34,127 nt of DNA, from the IMG/VR virus record IMGVR_UViG_3300032235_000412, positions 1 through 34,127 of that record. One strand, 5' to 3'. Below are positions 6,026 to 14,301 of this stretch, piece by piece (position 1 is the stretch's first letter; each line of letters begins with the position of its first letter). The translations under genes and the position numbers were made by a program. Source of the stretch: a virus. The notes under the pieces are model-generated. The model saw nothing but the letters and a program-made list of their open reading frames with translations, did no database searches and was not told the DNA's origin.

Positions 6026-8949
6026 CAGATAACCCTTCCATAGCCCTTGGCGACATAATCGAATGTCCTGCTAACTGCCGTTCCGGCAGAATTACGGAAT
6101 TCGATTGTAAATCCGGTGACCGATTTTGCAGTTATAACATAATAATCGCCAGTCGCTAAATTCTGAGCGACAATTCCAACACCTCCCAAGGCTTTGAAAG
6201 CTTGGGGAAATGTGACATTATATGCGGCTGCGCCGCTGACGATATCGTTTCCGGCGATGACCCGATCTGGCATGTCTATGTTGACGCTCAATTCCTTTAT
6301 GGATGGTGAGGCAGCTGAATCCGTGCTTGTCAGATATGCCCTGAATTTGAAGGCACGAGCCGAATAATCGCCAACGAAGAATGGTTGCCAAGCCGACCAT
6401 GTAGGTGTGCCGGCAGGATCATCATCAGTCGTTGCAACTTGCAGCTGAACATTCGTGTCATCAAAAGCAGCTGGGCTTCCATCAAAATCGCCAAGGCGAT
6501 CATCAAAATCACCGACAGCAAGATCGAAAAGATTTACTAGATCAATTCGATCATTCTTGATCGATGCAACAATTCTGCTTGTGTATTTTTCTGTAAGATC
6601 CACGTATGTAGAGAAATCGTAATATCCATCACTTTGCAGTTGTCCATCTCCAGAATCAAACAAACCTGTTTGATCATCAAAAAGACCAGCGACATCATCG
6701 AAAGATAATGTAGTATCAAGCTGAATCCATGTTTCAGCGCCTTCTGTTACCTTTGCAGTTCTAGTTTTGACACCAGTAAAGTCTGGATTTTCAGTAATTG
6801 TTTCGACTACGTTTAGAGATTCAACGCTATCGATATTTGTGAGCAGGACAACTGTCGCCGGGTTAACAGAGACAAGCCCGAGCTTGTCTACTGCCTTGAC
6901 GAAATATGTTCCTTGCAAAGCCGGAACGATAGTCGAATTGCCGGGACGAGAGATTTTCTCAACCAGATCGATAGAATTCTGATATGAAGCGCTTGTTGTT
7001 TCAGTTGAGAACCTCACTTTGTAATGTGAAAGATCCGCATCTGTCACTGGCGTCCAAGACAGAATTGCGCTTCCTCCAATCGAATTGATCGAAAGATTTG
7101 TGACATCATTCGGCGGAGCTGTTTTGCCGACAATCTGTCGATCCGCAGTTATCCATTCGGATCTTACACCGATGGTGTTTACGACTCTTGCTCGGACATT
7201 ATAGATTGCGCCATCGACAACATCGACAAGCTCAAATCGATTTCCGCCAGCAATGCCGAGGTTAATATATTCTGTCTCGGTTGATTGTTTTGCTTGCACT
7301 TCATAAGTGCTTGCAAATCCATTTTGAGAGGTAACTTCAGCAATAAGGATCGAAAAGACCTGTTCGTTTACAGTCTGAACAATATCTGTAACGCTCAGAA
7401 CTGGTGGATCGATTGAAAATGCTGTCGGAAGATTTGTGTTATCTGAAACGAAAGCCGTCTCTTCTGCATTCCAATCGAATACAGACGAGTTGATTTCTTT
7501 CAGCATCATATCGACGCCGAGCGAAGGAGCATTTTGATCTCCTTCGACAACAAAGTTCCATGAGACAACTTCGAAAGGTTTAGCCGTCCATCCATAACGA
7601 GAGTTTGTTATCGAGACGATATCACCGACAGAAACGCCGAACTGAGTTAGTTTGCATTTAAGCTCGAGCGAGATCTGCTGCCGATTGCGATAAAGAGCAA
7701 TTTTTGCAAGCCTTTGCGCTGCTGCGCTGGAGGTTGTAAACGGAAGAGTAAGATCAAAGAAGCTTTCGATGTTATTATCTTCTGCCAAAAACTGATCGCT
7801 TTGATAGGCAGGATAATCCGTTGCTTGCCAGTTTGATTCCGGCGAAACAAAAACACCTTTGACGCCGTTGAAGTTATCGCGCCGAGAAAGTTTAGTCTGG
7901 ATGCTGATTGGACCACGGAGATCATCGTCGCTGATAGTAACAGTCGGAGCTTCATAGGCTCCAACTTTGAGCGACCAAACACCGCCAGAATAGTAAATAG
8001 TACCGGCGCAAGATGTCAGCATATCACCCAAGATAGACTTCGGTGAATCGTCGCTTTCCACTACGCCATTGCATGTATATCGGCTTTGAGTTCCTCCGGC
8101 AGCAAGATTAACTGACTCATCGCAAATATTAGCCTCGGCTTCGAACCTCGTCATATCGATTTCAGCATCAACAGCGCCAAGCCCGTAAACTGAATCTTGC
8201 AAATAATCGAGAACGCAGAGTGCTGCATTATCAGAATAAGCAGTCGTATCTGTGCGAGGATCGTAGACTTTCTTTCCTTTTACGATGGCCGAAATATTCG
8301 GAATGCCATTTGGGAAAGCATCCTGCGAGAATTTAAGCCTCACATAAACATAAGCGGTGTCGAGAAGACGGTGATTTGCTGTCCACTTTCCTTTTGATTC
8401 AGAAACAAGACTAGGATCAGCCGCCTGAGTAGATGTGCCGGTGTATTTTTTAACACGGACAAAATTAACATATTTTTTAGGAGCAGTAACATTTCCGCTT
8501 CCGTCGAGCGTCAATGCTTCATCATTTAGATAAACGGTGTCGATTGATTGGACTTCATGCCCAGCCAGAGCAACTACCAGATGAAGATACTGATTATTGT
8601 CAGTTGATTCAGCATAGACCAAAGGTCCAGAAACCTTTGCCTCTCCATATATCAAAGATCGAGCAACGATTGATTGCTTAATCGTCTGGGTGCGATCAGA
8701 GAGTTGCGATATCGATGGTGCTTTAGGTTTAGGAGCAAGCAGTTTTGCAGCAAGACCAAGCGAAGCCGCAATGGCAAATTTCGTGAAGAAAGTGCCAAAT
8801 CCAGCAAAAACAAAAGCACCGCCAGCAAATGAAACTGAAGAGACAAGTGCAGAAGCAGCTGCGACGATCAAGGAGATCGGATCTGCTTGAGCAGGAGTAA
8901 CAAAAAAGAAGCCAGCCAGAGCGGTTGAAGCAAGAAGCTTAAATTTCAT
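6025..8949 (-). CDS. tail tip / host-specificity protein J-like
   Basis: A 974-residue central tail protein, the lambda J counterpart. The core includes SLIYGEAKVSGPLVY (about residue 100), typical of the family, then a tail-hub region (ALCVLDYLQDSVYGLGAVD) and fibronectin-like segments (PPNDVTNLSINSIGGSAILS...). It should form the tail tip and contact the receptor. The ATG at 8949 is chosen because GGAGGG precedes it and it overlaps the upstream stop (ATGA). Oddly, the protein opens like a secreted protein: KFKLLASTALAGFFFVTPAQ followed by Ala-Asp, a textbook signal peptide, then more hydrophobic sequence. Confidence 0.88.
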   Translation of the reverse strand: MKFKLLASTALAGFFFVTPAQADPISLIVAAASALVSSVSFAGGAFVFAGFGTFFTKFAIAASLGLAAKLLAPKPKAPSISQLSDRTQTIKQSIVARSLIYGEAKVSGPLVYAESTDNNQYLHLVVALAGHEVQSIDTVYLNDEALTLDGSGNVTAPKKYVNFVRVKKYTGTSTQAADPSLVSESKGKWTANHRLLDTAYVYVRLKFSQDAFPNGIPNISAIVKGKKVYDPRTDTTAYSDNAALCVLDYLQDSVYGLGAVDAEIDMTRFEAEANICDESVNLAAGGTQSRYTCNGVVESDDSPKSILGDMLTSCAGTIYYSGGVWSLKVGAYEAPTVTISDDDLRGPISIQTKLSRRDNFNGVKGVFVSPESNWQATDYPAYQSDQFLAEDNNIESFFDLTLPFTTSSAAAQRLAKIALYRNRQQISLELKCKLTQFGVSVGDIVSITNSRYGWTAKPFEVVSWNFVVEGDQNAPSLGVDMMLKEINSSVFDWNAEETAFVSDNTNLPTAFSIDPPVLSVTDIVQTVNEQVFSILIAEVTSQNGFASTYEVQAKQSTETEYINLGIAGGNRFELVDVVDGAIYNVRARVVNTIGVRSEWITADRQIVGKTAPPNDVTNLSINSIGGSAILSWTPVTDADLSHYKVRFSTETTSASYQNSIDLVEKISRPGNSTIVPALQGTYFVKAVDKLGLVSVNPATVVLLTNIDSVESLNVVETITENPDFTGVKTRTAKVTEGAETWIQLDTTLSFDDVAGLFDDQTGLFDSGDGQLQSDGYYDFSTYVDLTEKYTSRIVASIKNDRIDLVNLFDLAVGDFDDRLGDFDGSPAAFDDTNVQLQVATTDDDPAGTPTWSAWQPFFVGDYSARAFKFRAYLTSTDSAASPSIKELSVNIDMPDRVIAGNDIVSGAAAYNVTFPQAFKALGGVGIVAQNLATGDYYVITAKSVTGFTIEFRNSAGTAVSRTFDYVAKGYGRVI

Positions 8950-9389
8950 CTTGCCGCCCTCCATGCCCGCTCAATGTGAGAAGAATCAATATATGCCACA
9001 CCTTTATTGGTTAGGACAGCATAACGAGCGCCCATACAAACACCAAGAGATGCTCCTATTCCCTCCAGTGATCTATATTCAGATCTGATGGACACTATGT
9101 CCCCACGTTGAGCCAATTTTATGGGAATTTCGTCAAGATATTTTGAGATGGCTTCTTCAAGAGTAGAAACGCCAAATTTCCTCTTCATTATAGAAGAGGC
9201 TCCTTTAGCCGTTTTATATTCGCCCTTCGAATAAGGAATCCTAATTTCACCAAACTGAACCGTCAGGCATTCATGGACAAAAATGCCACAGTCAAATTGT
9301 CCCCATACGAAAGGCTCGGATTCGACAGATCCGACATATTCCGAGAGTTTTCTCTCCCAATATGGAACTTTAGTTTCGACCCCAGACAA
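8946..9389 (-). CDS. NlpC/P60-like cysteine-protease-fold tail protein, TTG start
   Basis: A protein of about 147 residues with the motif FVWGQFDCGIFVHECL, where the Cys sits at the start of a helix as in NlpC/P60 and related phage tail proteins (the lambda K counterpart). It probably trims peptidoglycan during DNA entry or helps tail-tip assembly. A TTG at 9389 is proposed as the start. AGGATAAAG precedes it, it gives the usual length, and no ATG lies between it and 9491, which would force a 120-base overlap with the upstream gene. The stop overlaps the J-like start. Confidence 0.75.
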   Translation of the reverse strand: MSGVETKVPYWERKLSEYVGSVESEPFVWGQFDCGIFVHECLTVQFGEIRIPYSKGEYKTAKGASSIMKRKFGVSTLEEAISKYLDEIPIKLAQRGDIVSIRSEYRSLEGIGASLGVCMGARYAVLTNKGVAYIDSSHIERAWRAAR

Positions 9390-9927
9390 TTTCTTTATCC
9401 TGCAAGTCGTTGACGAAATCGAATCCAAGATCGGTTGGATGAAACCGCTTCTGATCTTCGCTTGTGTATCGGCGAACCTTTGGACGCTCAAGATCGATCA
9501 GCCTATTCTCGACCGTCACCTCAATGGTGAGCGTTTGCCCTGTGTCCTCGATGTTCATCTGATCCATAAGACCAGAGAAGATTTCAACCATTTCAGGGGC
9601 GCCACTGGTGACATTAAGCAGCCCGAAATAGACTTTAGCCGTTCGACCCTGATAATCCTCACCAAGCGCCAGACTGATGATTTCCGATGGAATGCCTGAG
9701 AGTGTCATATTCGCGCCCTTAGCCGCGATTTCTGACGTCTCCTCAACCGCTGAAACAGCAAGAAGAGATCCGGCCCCGGTATAGGTCACGCCACCTACAA
9801 CTAGCTGCGTGAGACCCGTCCAAAGCCTTACAGCGCCGCTATCGAATAGCATTTCGACCGCCAAGAATGGCGACATCACTGGATCGTCTAAGATATTTCC
9901 GAAATTAACTGAAAAGTTGCGTGACAT
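9370..9927 (-). CDS. minor tail protein / baseplate hub-like
   Basis: A 185-residue protein located where lambda-like phages encode tail-tip proteins L and M. It starts MSRNFSVNFGNILDD, has an Ala/Gly-rich beta region (GAGSLLAVSAVEETSEIAAK) and ends FVNDLQDKEIVWGRN. From memory, that ending (an LQ-KEI-WG pattern) is frequent in tail-hub proteins of alphaproteobacterial phages. It is coupled to its upstream neighbour (ATGA) and overlaps the NlpC-like gene downstream. Confidence 0.75.
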   Translation of the reverse strand: MSRNFSVNFGNILDDPVMSPFLAVEMLFDSGAVRLWTGLTQLVVGGVTYTGAGSLLAVSAVEETSEIAAKGANMTLSGIPSEIISLALGEDYQGRTAKVYFGLLNVTSGAPEMVEIFSGLMDQMNIEDTGQTLTIEVTVENRLIDLERPKVRRYTSEDQKRFHPTDLGFDFVNDLQDKEIVWGRN

Positions 9928-10556
9928 CAGATAGCCTCAAAAGCCGTGAAGGTGAGACCATAGAAAGATGCCTCGTTAATCGAAAACGAGGTTTCCGGTG
10001 TCGCAATTCTAAATACACCTTTTGTGTCTCTTACAGTAACAATTGCATTGTTAGCTGGGCTTTCACGAAGTGCCGGCCAGATCGAGAGGGTCGCCTGACC
10101 CGATCCATTGCTTGATGCGTTTTCAAGAACCTTATGAAGCCGGCACGAGGCTCCGCTCCCAAGCTGTATATAGTCACCAGCCCGAAGATAATTTGTTGCA
10201 TTGTTCGGCAAACCATCAATGGCGAGGGTTTCCCCGGTCTGGCTTGCTCCATTAACCAAAGGCGATCCCGGCGCTGAAGAAGCCGATCCGCGAGGGGTTG
10301 CGCCCATCGGATCGCCCATCAGGAACGTGCCATATTGCCCTTTCAGAGCCAGCAGAAAGGCTATCCATTCCTCGGCATCGGCCCGCTGGGTTGCCGGGAG
10401 GCTGACCTCTGCCTCCCACCGGGCTCCCTGATGCTGCATAACTTGCTGCTTATAGGTAAAAGGCGAGGAGGAGACCGCGACAGCATTTCGAGCCGAGATC
10501 CTGATTTGAGCGATCCCGGCGACCGTAGGAAGAGAGAGCGGATAGGTGATAGCCAT
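9927..10556 (-). CDS. minor tail protein, distal-tail-like
   Basis: A 209-residue protein directly downstream of the tape measure, where the distal tail or minor tail protein is expected. Features include MAITYPLSLPTVAGIAQI, HQGARWEAEVSLP, GQYGTFLMGDPMGATPRG and RAGDYIQLGSGASCRLHKVL. This combination (WEA.V.LP, G.YGTF..GDP, LKAGDYIQLG) recurs, as far as I recall, in tail-tip clusters of alphaproteobacterial siphophages. Role inferred from synteny. Confidence 0.77.
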   Translation of the reverse strand: MAITYPLSLPTVAGIAQIRISARNAVAVSSSPFTYKQQVMQHQGARWEAEVSLPATQRADAEEWIAFLLALKGQYGTFLMGDPMGATPRGSASSAPGSPLVNGASQTGETLAIDGLPNNATNYLRAGDYIQLGSGASCRLHKVLENASSNGSGQATLSIWPALRESPANNAIVTVRDTKGVFRIATPETSFSINEASFYGLTFTAFEAI

Positions 10557-10558
10557 AA

Positions 10559-12388
10559 TCAGCCCCCGAATGCGGTTGCGAATGAGCCGCCACGCCGACG
10601 AGCTTCGAGGACAGCGCTCTTTGTGGCGGTTGCGATCTGAGGCATCAGACTTTGAATTTCAGCCCGCACAGTCGCCTGTACGCCGGTCGAAACATTAATC
10701 GTCTGATTGATCACGATGCTTTCACCGCCACCCATTCCCATATTTTTATTGGGAATGATTGTTCCACTTCCGCCGGGAACGAAGAGTTCCGGCCCGCGCT
10801 CGCCGACGATATACGGACTGTTCGACATAACCGGCCCGCCGTTTGCTTTGAAAAAGCTGCCGAGCCAATCGCCGAAACCACTAAAGAGGCTTCCCAAGCC
10901 TCCACCTTCTCCGCCAGTTCCGCCAAGGAAACCTTTGAACGCATTGGCGATAGGTTGAAAGATCGTCATCTTGTAGAAGAGCGTCAGCAAATCTTTGATC
11001 ATCGAATTGACCATAGATTTGAAATCCATCTTTCCGGTCATGGTGAATTCAGCCATTGCAGAAGCTGCATTGTCTGAGAATGTCTGAACTGTGTTTTGCA
11101 AGCCCTTGATTGCCATAGCCATAGGATCAGTCTCGGCACGAGCGTCAATCAAACGCTGGCGCAGACGATCCATTCCAAGCGCAAACTCTTCGGCAGTGAA
11201 CGCACCGCCTTTAGCAAGCTGCTCGAATTCCTTCATTTGCTTGAGGATTTCATATCCCGGATCGATCAAAAGACGATATTTATCAAGCAAGTCAGCAGTG
11301 GCTTTTGCATTATCTCCGATTGCTTGTGTCGATCTTCTAACTGTTAGAGTGTTTTCTTCGTTCGCACCTGAGTTTTGTCTCAGAATTTCTGCGGCATTTC
11401 TCAGAATATCTGAAAGGCTCATTTGCTCAGCAATGCGCTCACGAATACGCCGACCTGCTCCTTCGAAATCAAGGTCGAAAGCACTTCCGATTGCTTCAAC
11501 AAAAGCTGTGATATCTCGTCCAACTTCAATGAAGGCTGAGCCGATCACATAGACACCAGCCGCAACTGCTCGGAATACAGAGCCAAGCATTTCAGCTACT
11601 GTTTTTAATCCATTGAATTTGCGTTCAGCTCTTTCAGATTCATTGGCTGTTTGACCAATGCGCTGAAGGAATGTTGAAATTGCCGGGATGACACTTGCTG
11701 CAAATGTATTTGCAAAGCCCTGACTCAAGAAGCCAATCTTGTCCATCTCATCGCCGAATTGAGCAAGTTGCTTTGCTGATTCAGTTGAGAATTGAACACC
11801 GACGTTCTCAGCTTCTTTTCTTAATTTCTCAAGCCCTGCTCGACCTTCATTGAGGAGAGGAATAAGATCGGCACCGGATTTACCAAAGATCGCTTGCGCG
11901 ATTGCAGCCTTTCGCATTCCGTCTGGAACTTCAGAAACGCGATCGGCAATCTGCATAAAGATTTCTTCGGTCGATTTAAGATCGCCGTTTGATTCTCGAA
12001 CACTAATTCCGAGACGTTTGAAATCGTAAGCGATGCCTGATTTTGTATCAGAAGAAGCGGCATCCATAGCCTTAGCAAGTTTGATAAGACCATTTTCAAG
12101 CTGGTCGAATTCAACACTTGCTAGTTTTGCGGCATAGCTGATGCTGGACAGAAATTCGGCAGACGCGCCGGTCTTCTGCATTGCCTCTTCAAGTTTACTG
12201 GCTCTTTCGACCGCTCCTTGAAGACCTTTCGTCACTCCAGAAAATGTCGCAGCCGTTGCAATAATCGCAAAGGCTGATTTCAGCCTGTTAACCGAATTAT
12301 TCAGACCGTTCATGCTTTTGTTGACAGCATTGAACGCAGCCTGTGTCCTATCCTGCGCCGTCAGCGTGAAATTAAGCTGTTCTGCCAT
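10559..12388 (-). CDS. tail tape measure protein
   Basis: A 609-residue, mostly helical protein that sets tail length and chaperones DNA ejection. N-terminal heptad-rich helices (FNAVNKSMNGLNNSVNRLKS) lead into a conserved region (QAIFGKSGADLIPLLNEG). Near the C-terminus lies ERGPELFVPGGSGTIIPN, a hallmark of lambda-type tape measures. It overlaps the end of the frameshifted chaperone product, as in lambda. By the usual 1.5 angstrom-per-residue rule the tail would be about 90 nm. AAAGGCAGAGA precedes the ATG. Confidence 0.92.
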   Translation of the reverse strand: MAEQLNFTLTAQDRTQAAFNAVNKSMNGLNNSVNRLKSAFAIIATAATFSGVTKGLQGAVERASKLEEAMQKTGASAEFLSSISYAAKLASVEFDQLENGLIKLAKAMDAASSDTKSGIAYDFKRLGISVRESNGDLKSTEEIFMQIADRVSEVPDGMRKAAIAQAIFGKSGADLIPLLNEGRAGLEKLRKEAENVGVQFSTESAKQLAQFGDEMDKIGFLSQGFANTFAASVIPAISTFLQRIGQTANESERAERKFNGLKTVAEMLGSVFRAVAAGVYVIGSAFIEVGRDITAFVEAIGSAFDLDFEGAGRRIRERIAEQMSLSDILRNAAEILRQNSGANEENTLTVRRSTQAIGDNAKATADLLDKYRLLIDPGYEILKQMKEFEQLAKGGAFTAEEFALGMDRLRQRLIDARAETDPMAMAIKGLQNTVQTFSDNAASAMAEFTMTGKMDFKSMVNSMIKDLLTLFYKMTIFQPIANAFKGFLGGTGGEGGGLGSLFSGFGDWLGSFFKANGGPVMSNSPYIVGERGPELFVPGGSGTIIPNKNMGMGGGESIVINQTINVSTGVQATVRAEIQSLMPQIATATKSAVLEARRRGGSFATAFGG

Positions 12389-12865
12389 TTCTCTGCCTTT
12401 CGGTCACAAGTTCGAGGTAGGCCATCCATTCAAGGACTTCAGAATACGGAAGTTCTTCGATCTCTGAGATATTTTTACCAAGCCGATCAGCGAGCGCAAT
12501 AGTTACAAATCGCTCGTGATCGGTTCTTAGTTTTTTAGCAGTTCTTCCTGAGTCGGTACTGACAAGATCTCATTCGAGATGCGAGCAATGATATCAGGAT
12601 CGACTGCATTCATCAGATCGCGCTTGTGTTCAAGCGTGAACACCGCATCGCCCTTTTCGTCCTTTGCCTTCATGATAATGCAATCAACGAGAACCGCGAG
12701 ATCGTTCTCTTTTGCACCGGCAAAAAGTTTGCGCTTCTCGGCAAGTGTCAAAGGAGTCACATAAATAAGGAGAGGCTTTCCAGCCTCTCCCCATTCAGGA
12801 ACCTCGATAGTCTTGACGTTCTGCGCCTTGAAGTGAGCTTTTGCACGCTCGATAGGCGAGGACAT
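12372..12865 (-). CDS. frameshifted tail assembly chaperone (G-T type fusion)
   Basis: The longer product is made when ribosomes shift -1 on A AAA AAC (12530-12536), adding 52 residues to the 112 of the short form, about 164 in total. The extension begins LRTDHERFVTIALADRLGKN, contains EIEELPYSEVLEWMAYLELV and ends RQRNGRTA. It finishes inside the tape-measure start, exactly as in lambda gpGT. The extension reads as real protein over its whole length, has no start codon of its own near its beginning, and fills an otherwise empty gap, so the frameshift is well supported. Confidence 0.87.
12527..12865 (-). CDS. tail assembly chaperone, short (G-type) form
   Basis: A 112-residue protein translated without frameshifting, with its stop directly after the slippery site. 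Contents include VKTIEVPEWGEAGKPLLIYV and LTLAEKRKLFAG, typical of tail assembly chaperones that coat the tape measure during assembly. AAAAGGA precedes the ATG. It lies between the tail tube gene and the tape measure, the conserved place for this gene pair. Confidence 0.88.
   Translation of the reverse strand: MSSPIERAKAHFKAQNVKTIEVPEWGEAGKPLLIYVTPLTLAEKRKLFAGAKENDLAVLVDCIIMKAKDEKGDAVFTLEHKRDLMNAVDPDIIARISNEILSVPTQEELLKN
12530..12536 (-). other. programmed -1 ribosomal frameshift site A AAA AAC
   Basis: Read on the minus strand in the frame of the short chaperone, the end is CTA AAA AAC TAA, giving the canonical slippery heptamer A AAA AAC with a stop codon immediately after. Slipping back one base opens 52 further codons in a compact protein-like frame. 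No pseudoknot was modelled; the sequence just downstream has no obvious strong stem. Confidence 0.87.
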
Positions 12866-12890
12866 ATGTCGATCCTTTTAGGTTGCTATA

Positions 12891-13283
12891 TTAAGCTGCG
12901 GTCGATTTCGTCAGAGCGCCAGTGCCTTGGAAGCTAAAGGTCGCTTCGACCATGCCATCAAATGCAGCGGTTGCTTCAATCGATGTCACGAGGACAGTGC
13001 CGCTATAATAGGTGTCGCCGGTTGTCGCGCCTTCTGGATACAGATTGAGCGTAACGGAAGCGCCGGCGGTCAGAGCGCCCTGTCCGGTCGTATCCGTTTC
13101 ATCCCAATAGCAGACAATCGAGCCAGTGAAGGTCTTCATGCCGACCTTATAGGTGCGATAGGAATCGCCCATCGTGCTGTCTTCGATGGTATCCGCTGTT
13201 TCAGTCAGCGTCCAAGAGCGAACTTCAGCGATTGTGTTCGCGCTGATTTTAACAATGCCTTCTGATCCGGTATGAGTTGCCAT
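12891..13283 (-). CDS. major tail tube protein
   Basis: A 130-residue beta-rich protein: HTGSEGIVKI, NTIAEVRSWTLTETADTIED, DSYRTYKVGMKTFTGSIVCY and FDGMVEATFSFQGTGALT. This pattern (a short N-terminal strand, W.l.et...ied, a kt.tGsi..y strand and a C-terminal F.G.G) is that of siphophage tube proteins. It sits between the tail terminator and the chaperones, as expected. GAGG precedes the ATG. It should be one of the most abundant products of the arm. Confidence 0.88.
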   Translation of the reverse strand: MATHTGSEGIVKISANTIAEVRSWTLTETADTIEDSTMGDSYRTYKVGMKTFTGSIVCYWDETDTTGQGALTAGASVTLNLYPEGATTGDTYYSGTVLVTSIEATAAFDGMVEATFSFQGTGALTKSTAA

Positions 13284-13292
13284 TTTAGTGCC

Positions 13293-13736
13293 TCACGATG
13301 CGCTTTCGACGTCAGTTTCGCTGGTGCGATAGCGCACCGTGAATGTCATGCGGATAGAGCCGACTGGCTGCTCCCCTTCGGCATTATAGTCGATTTCTGT
13401 TCCAGACAAAACAGTATCTCTCGCCAGACCATCGAAAGTAGGCGCAGAGAGCATTGCCTCTTCGACCTCGACCGCTATCTGATCGAGAGTGTTATCGAGC
13501 GCAGACGTGCCTTTCGCCATGCCCTCGATCATAAAATCGACCTCTCGGTTGTATTTCCGAGGTCTGGTCATGGTCTCCGGTTCGGAAACCTCCCGGAGCG
13601 TGTAGATCAGCAATCCCGGCAAAGCCGCCGCCTGTATAGGATAAAACCGGGTCTGGAAAACACGAGCGCCGGTCGTAGTGAGCCCCGTGAGCCTCGTGGT
13701 GACCTTATCCCGAATCTGTTTCCGTAGATGCGACAT
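13293..13736 (-). CDS. tail terminator protein (gpU-like)
   Basis: A 147-residue protein between the head-tail connector and the tube. It begins MSHLRKQIRDKVTTRLTGL, the helical opening of tail terminators, and includes FYPIQAAALPGLLIYT and QPVGSIRMTFTVRYR, a closing beta strand seen in gpU and related proteins. It would cap the growing tail tube. The start overlaps the preceding stop (ATGA). Confidence 0.8.
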   Translation of the reverse strand: MSHLRKQIRDKVTTRLTGLTTTGARVFQTRFYPIQAAALPGLLIYTLREVSEPETMTRPRKYNREVDFMIEGMAKGTSALDNTLDQIAVEVEEAMLSAPTFDGLARDTVLSGTEIDYNAEGEQPVGSIRMTFTVRYRTSETDVESAS

Positions 13737-14050
13737 CAGTTCTTTTCCAGCACTAAGGTTGTCATGCCCGTGCCATCCGGCTGGATGACCCTAACAGTGT
13801 ATCCGATAGCCGATATCGTGATCGTGTCGCCGTAAGCCGCTCCGGTGGGAAGATCCGCAGAGCGAATAAGGAATCTTGGCTGAGCCGAAACAAACAAAAC
13901 ACCGGCTTGAGCATCAGCGCCGAAATATTCGTTATCGAAGATCCCTTTGACGGTCGAAGTGCCACCGCCGGATTTCACATAGGTTCCAGCAACAGCGAAA
14001 TCATCAATATCAACGAAAATTGCTCGCTCGATGTCGGTTTCAACTGCCAT
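13736..14050 (-). CDS. head-tail joining / head closure protein
   Basis: A 104-residue, mostly beta protein. The sequence DDFAVAGTYVKSGGGTSTVKG followed by PRFLIRSADLPTGAAYGDTI resembles lambda FII-type head-tail joining proteins (a small beta barrel). The position between a small capsid-proximal gene and the tail terminator fits. AAGG lies 10 bases before the ATG and the stop is coupled to the next gene. Confidence 0.75.
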   Translation of the reverse strand: MAVETDIERAIFVDIDDFAVAGTYVKSGGGTSTVKGIFDNEYFGADAQAGVLFVSAQPRFLIRSADLPTGAAYGDTITISAIGYTVRVIQPDGTGMTTLVLEKN

Positions 14051-14055
14051 GATCG

Positions 14056-14301
14056 TTAAACCTTAGATGCCCATTTCGGCTTGCGCTTGGCGATAGAAGA
14101 ATTGTCCTCGATGCCGATTGCACGATTTTCATCGATCTTGGGCGCCTGTGGAGCGACCTGAGCCACGACCGGAGCATCATGCTTCTTGGCGCGACCGATT
14201 GAAATAAACTCGAAGGCATCCTTGTCGGCGATATCAACGATATGCCCAGCTTCGAGAAGCTCTCCGCGCCAATAGGTTGATCGTGTCATTTCAATTTTCA
14301 T
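14056..14301 (-). CDS. small capsid-proximal hypothetical protein
   Basis: An 81-residue protein starting MKIEMTRSTYWRGELLEAGH, with a central DAFEFISIGRAKKH and a basic end (KRKPKWASKV). Start 14301 was chosen because GAGG sits 7 bases upstream; an ATG at 14340 has none and would deepen the overlap. Small proteins with an opening like 'v...r.y..g.l...G...d' occur beside phage capsid genes and may be connector or decoration factors, but the role is not shown here. Confidence 0.68.
   Translation of the reverse strand: MKIEMTRSTYWRGELLEAGHIVDIADKDAFEFISIGRAKKHDAPVVAQVAPQAPKIDENRAIGIEDNSSIAKRKPKWASKV

Noticed and set aside
13730-13738. Similar junction words around stop-start overlaps (for example ATCTGATGTC at about 6025 and 9927)
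   Set aside because: They arise from the common ATGA coupling and the same C-terminal Ile codon; too short to claim a repeat family.
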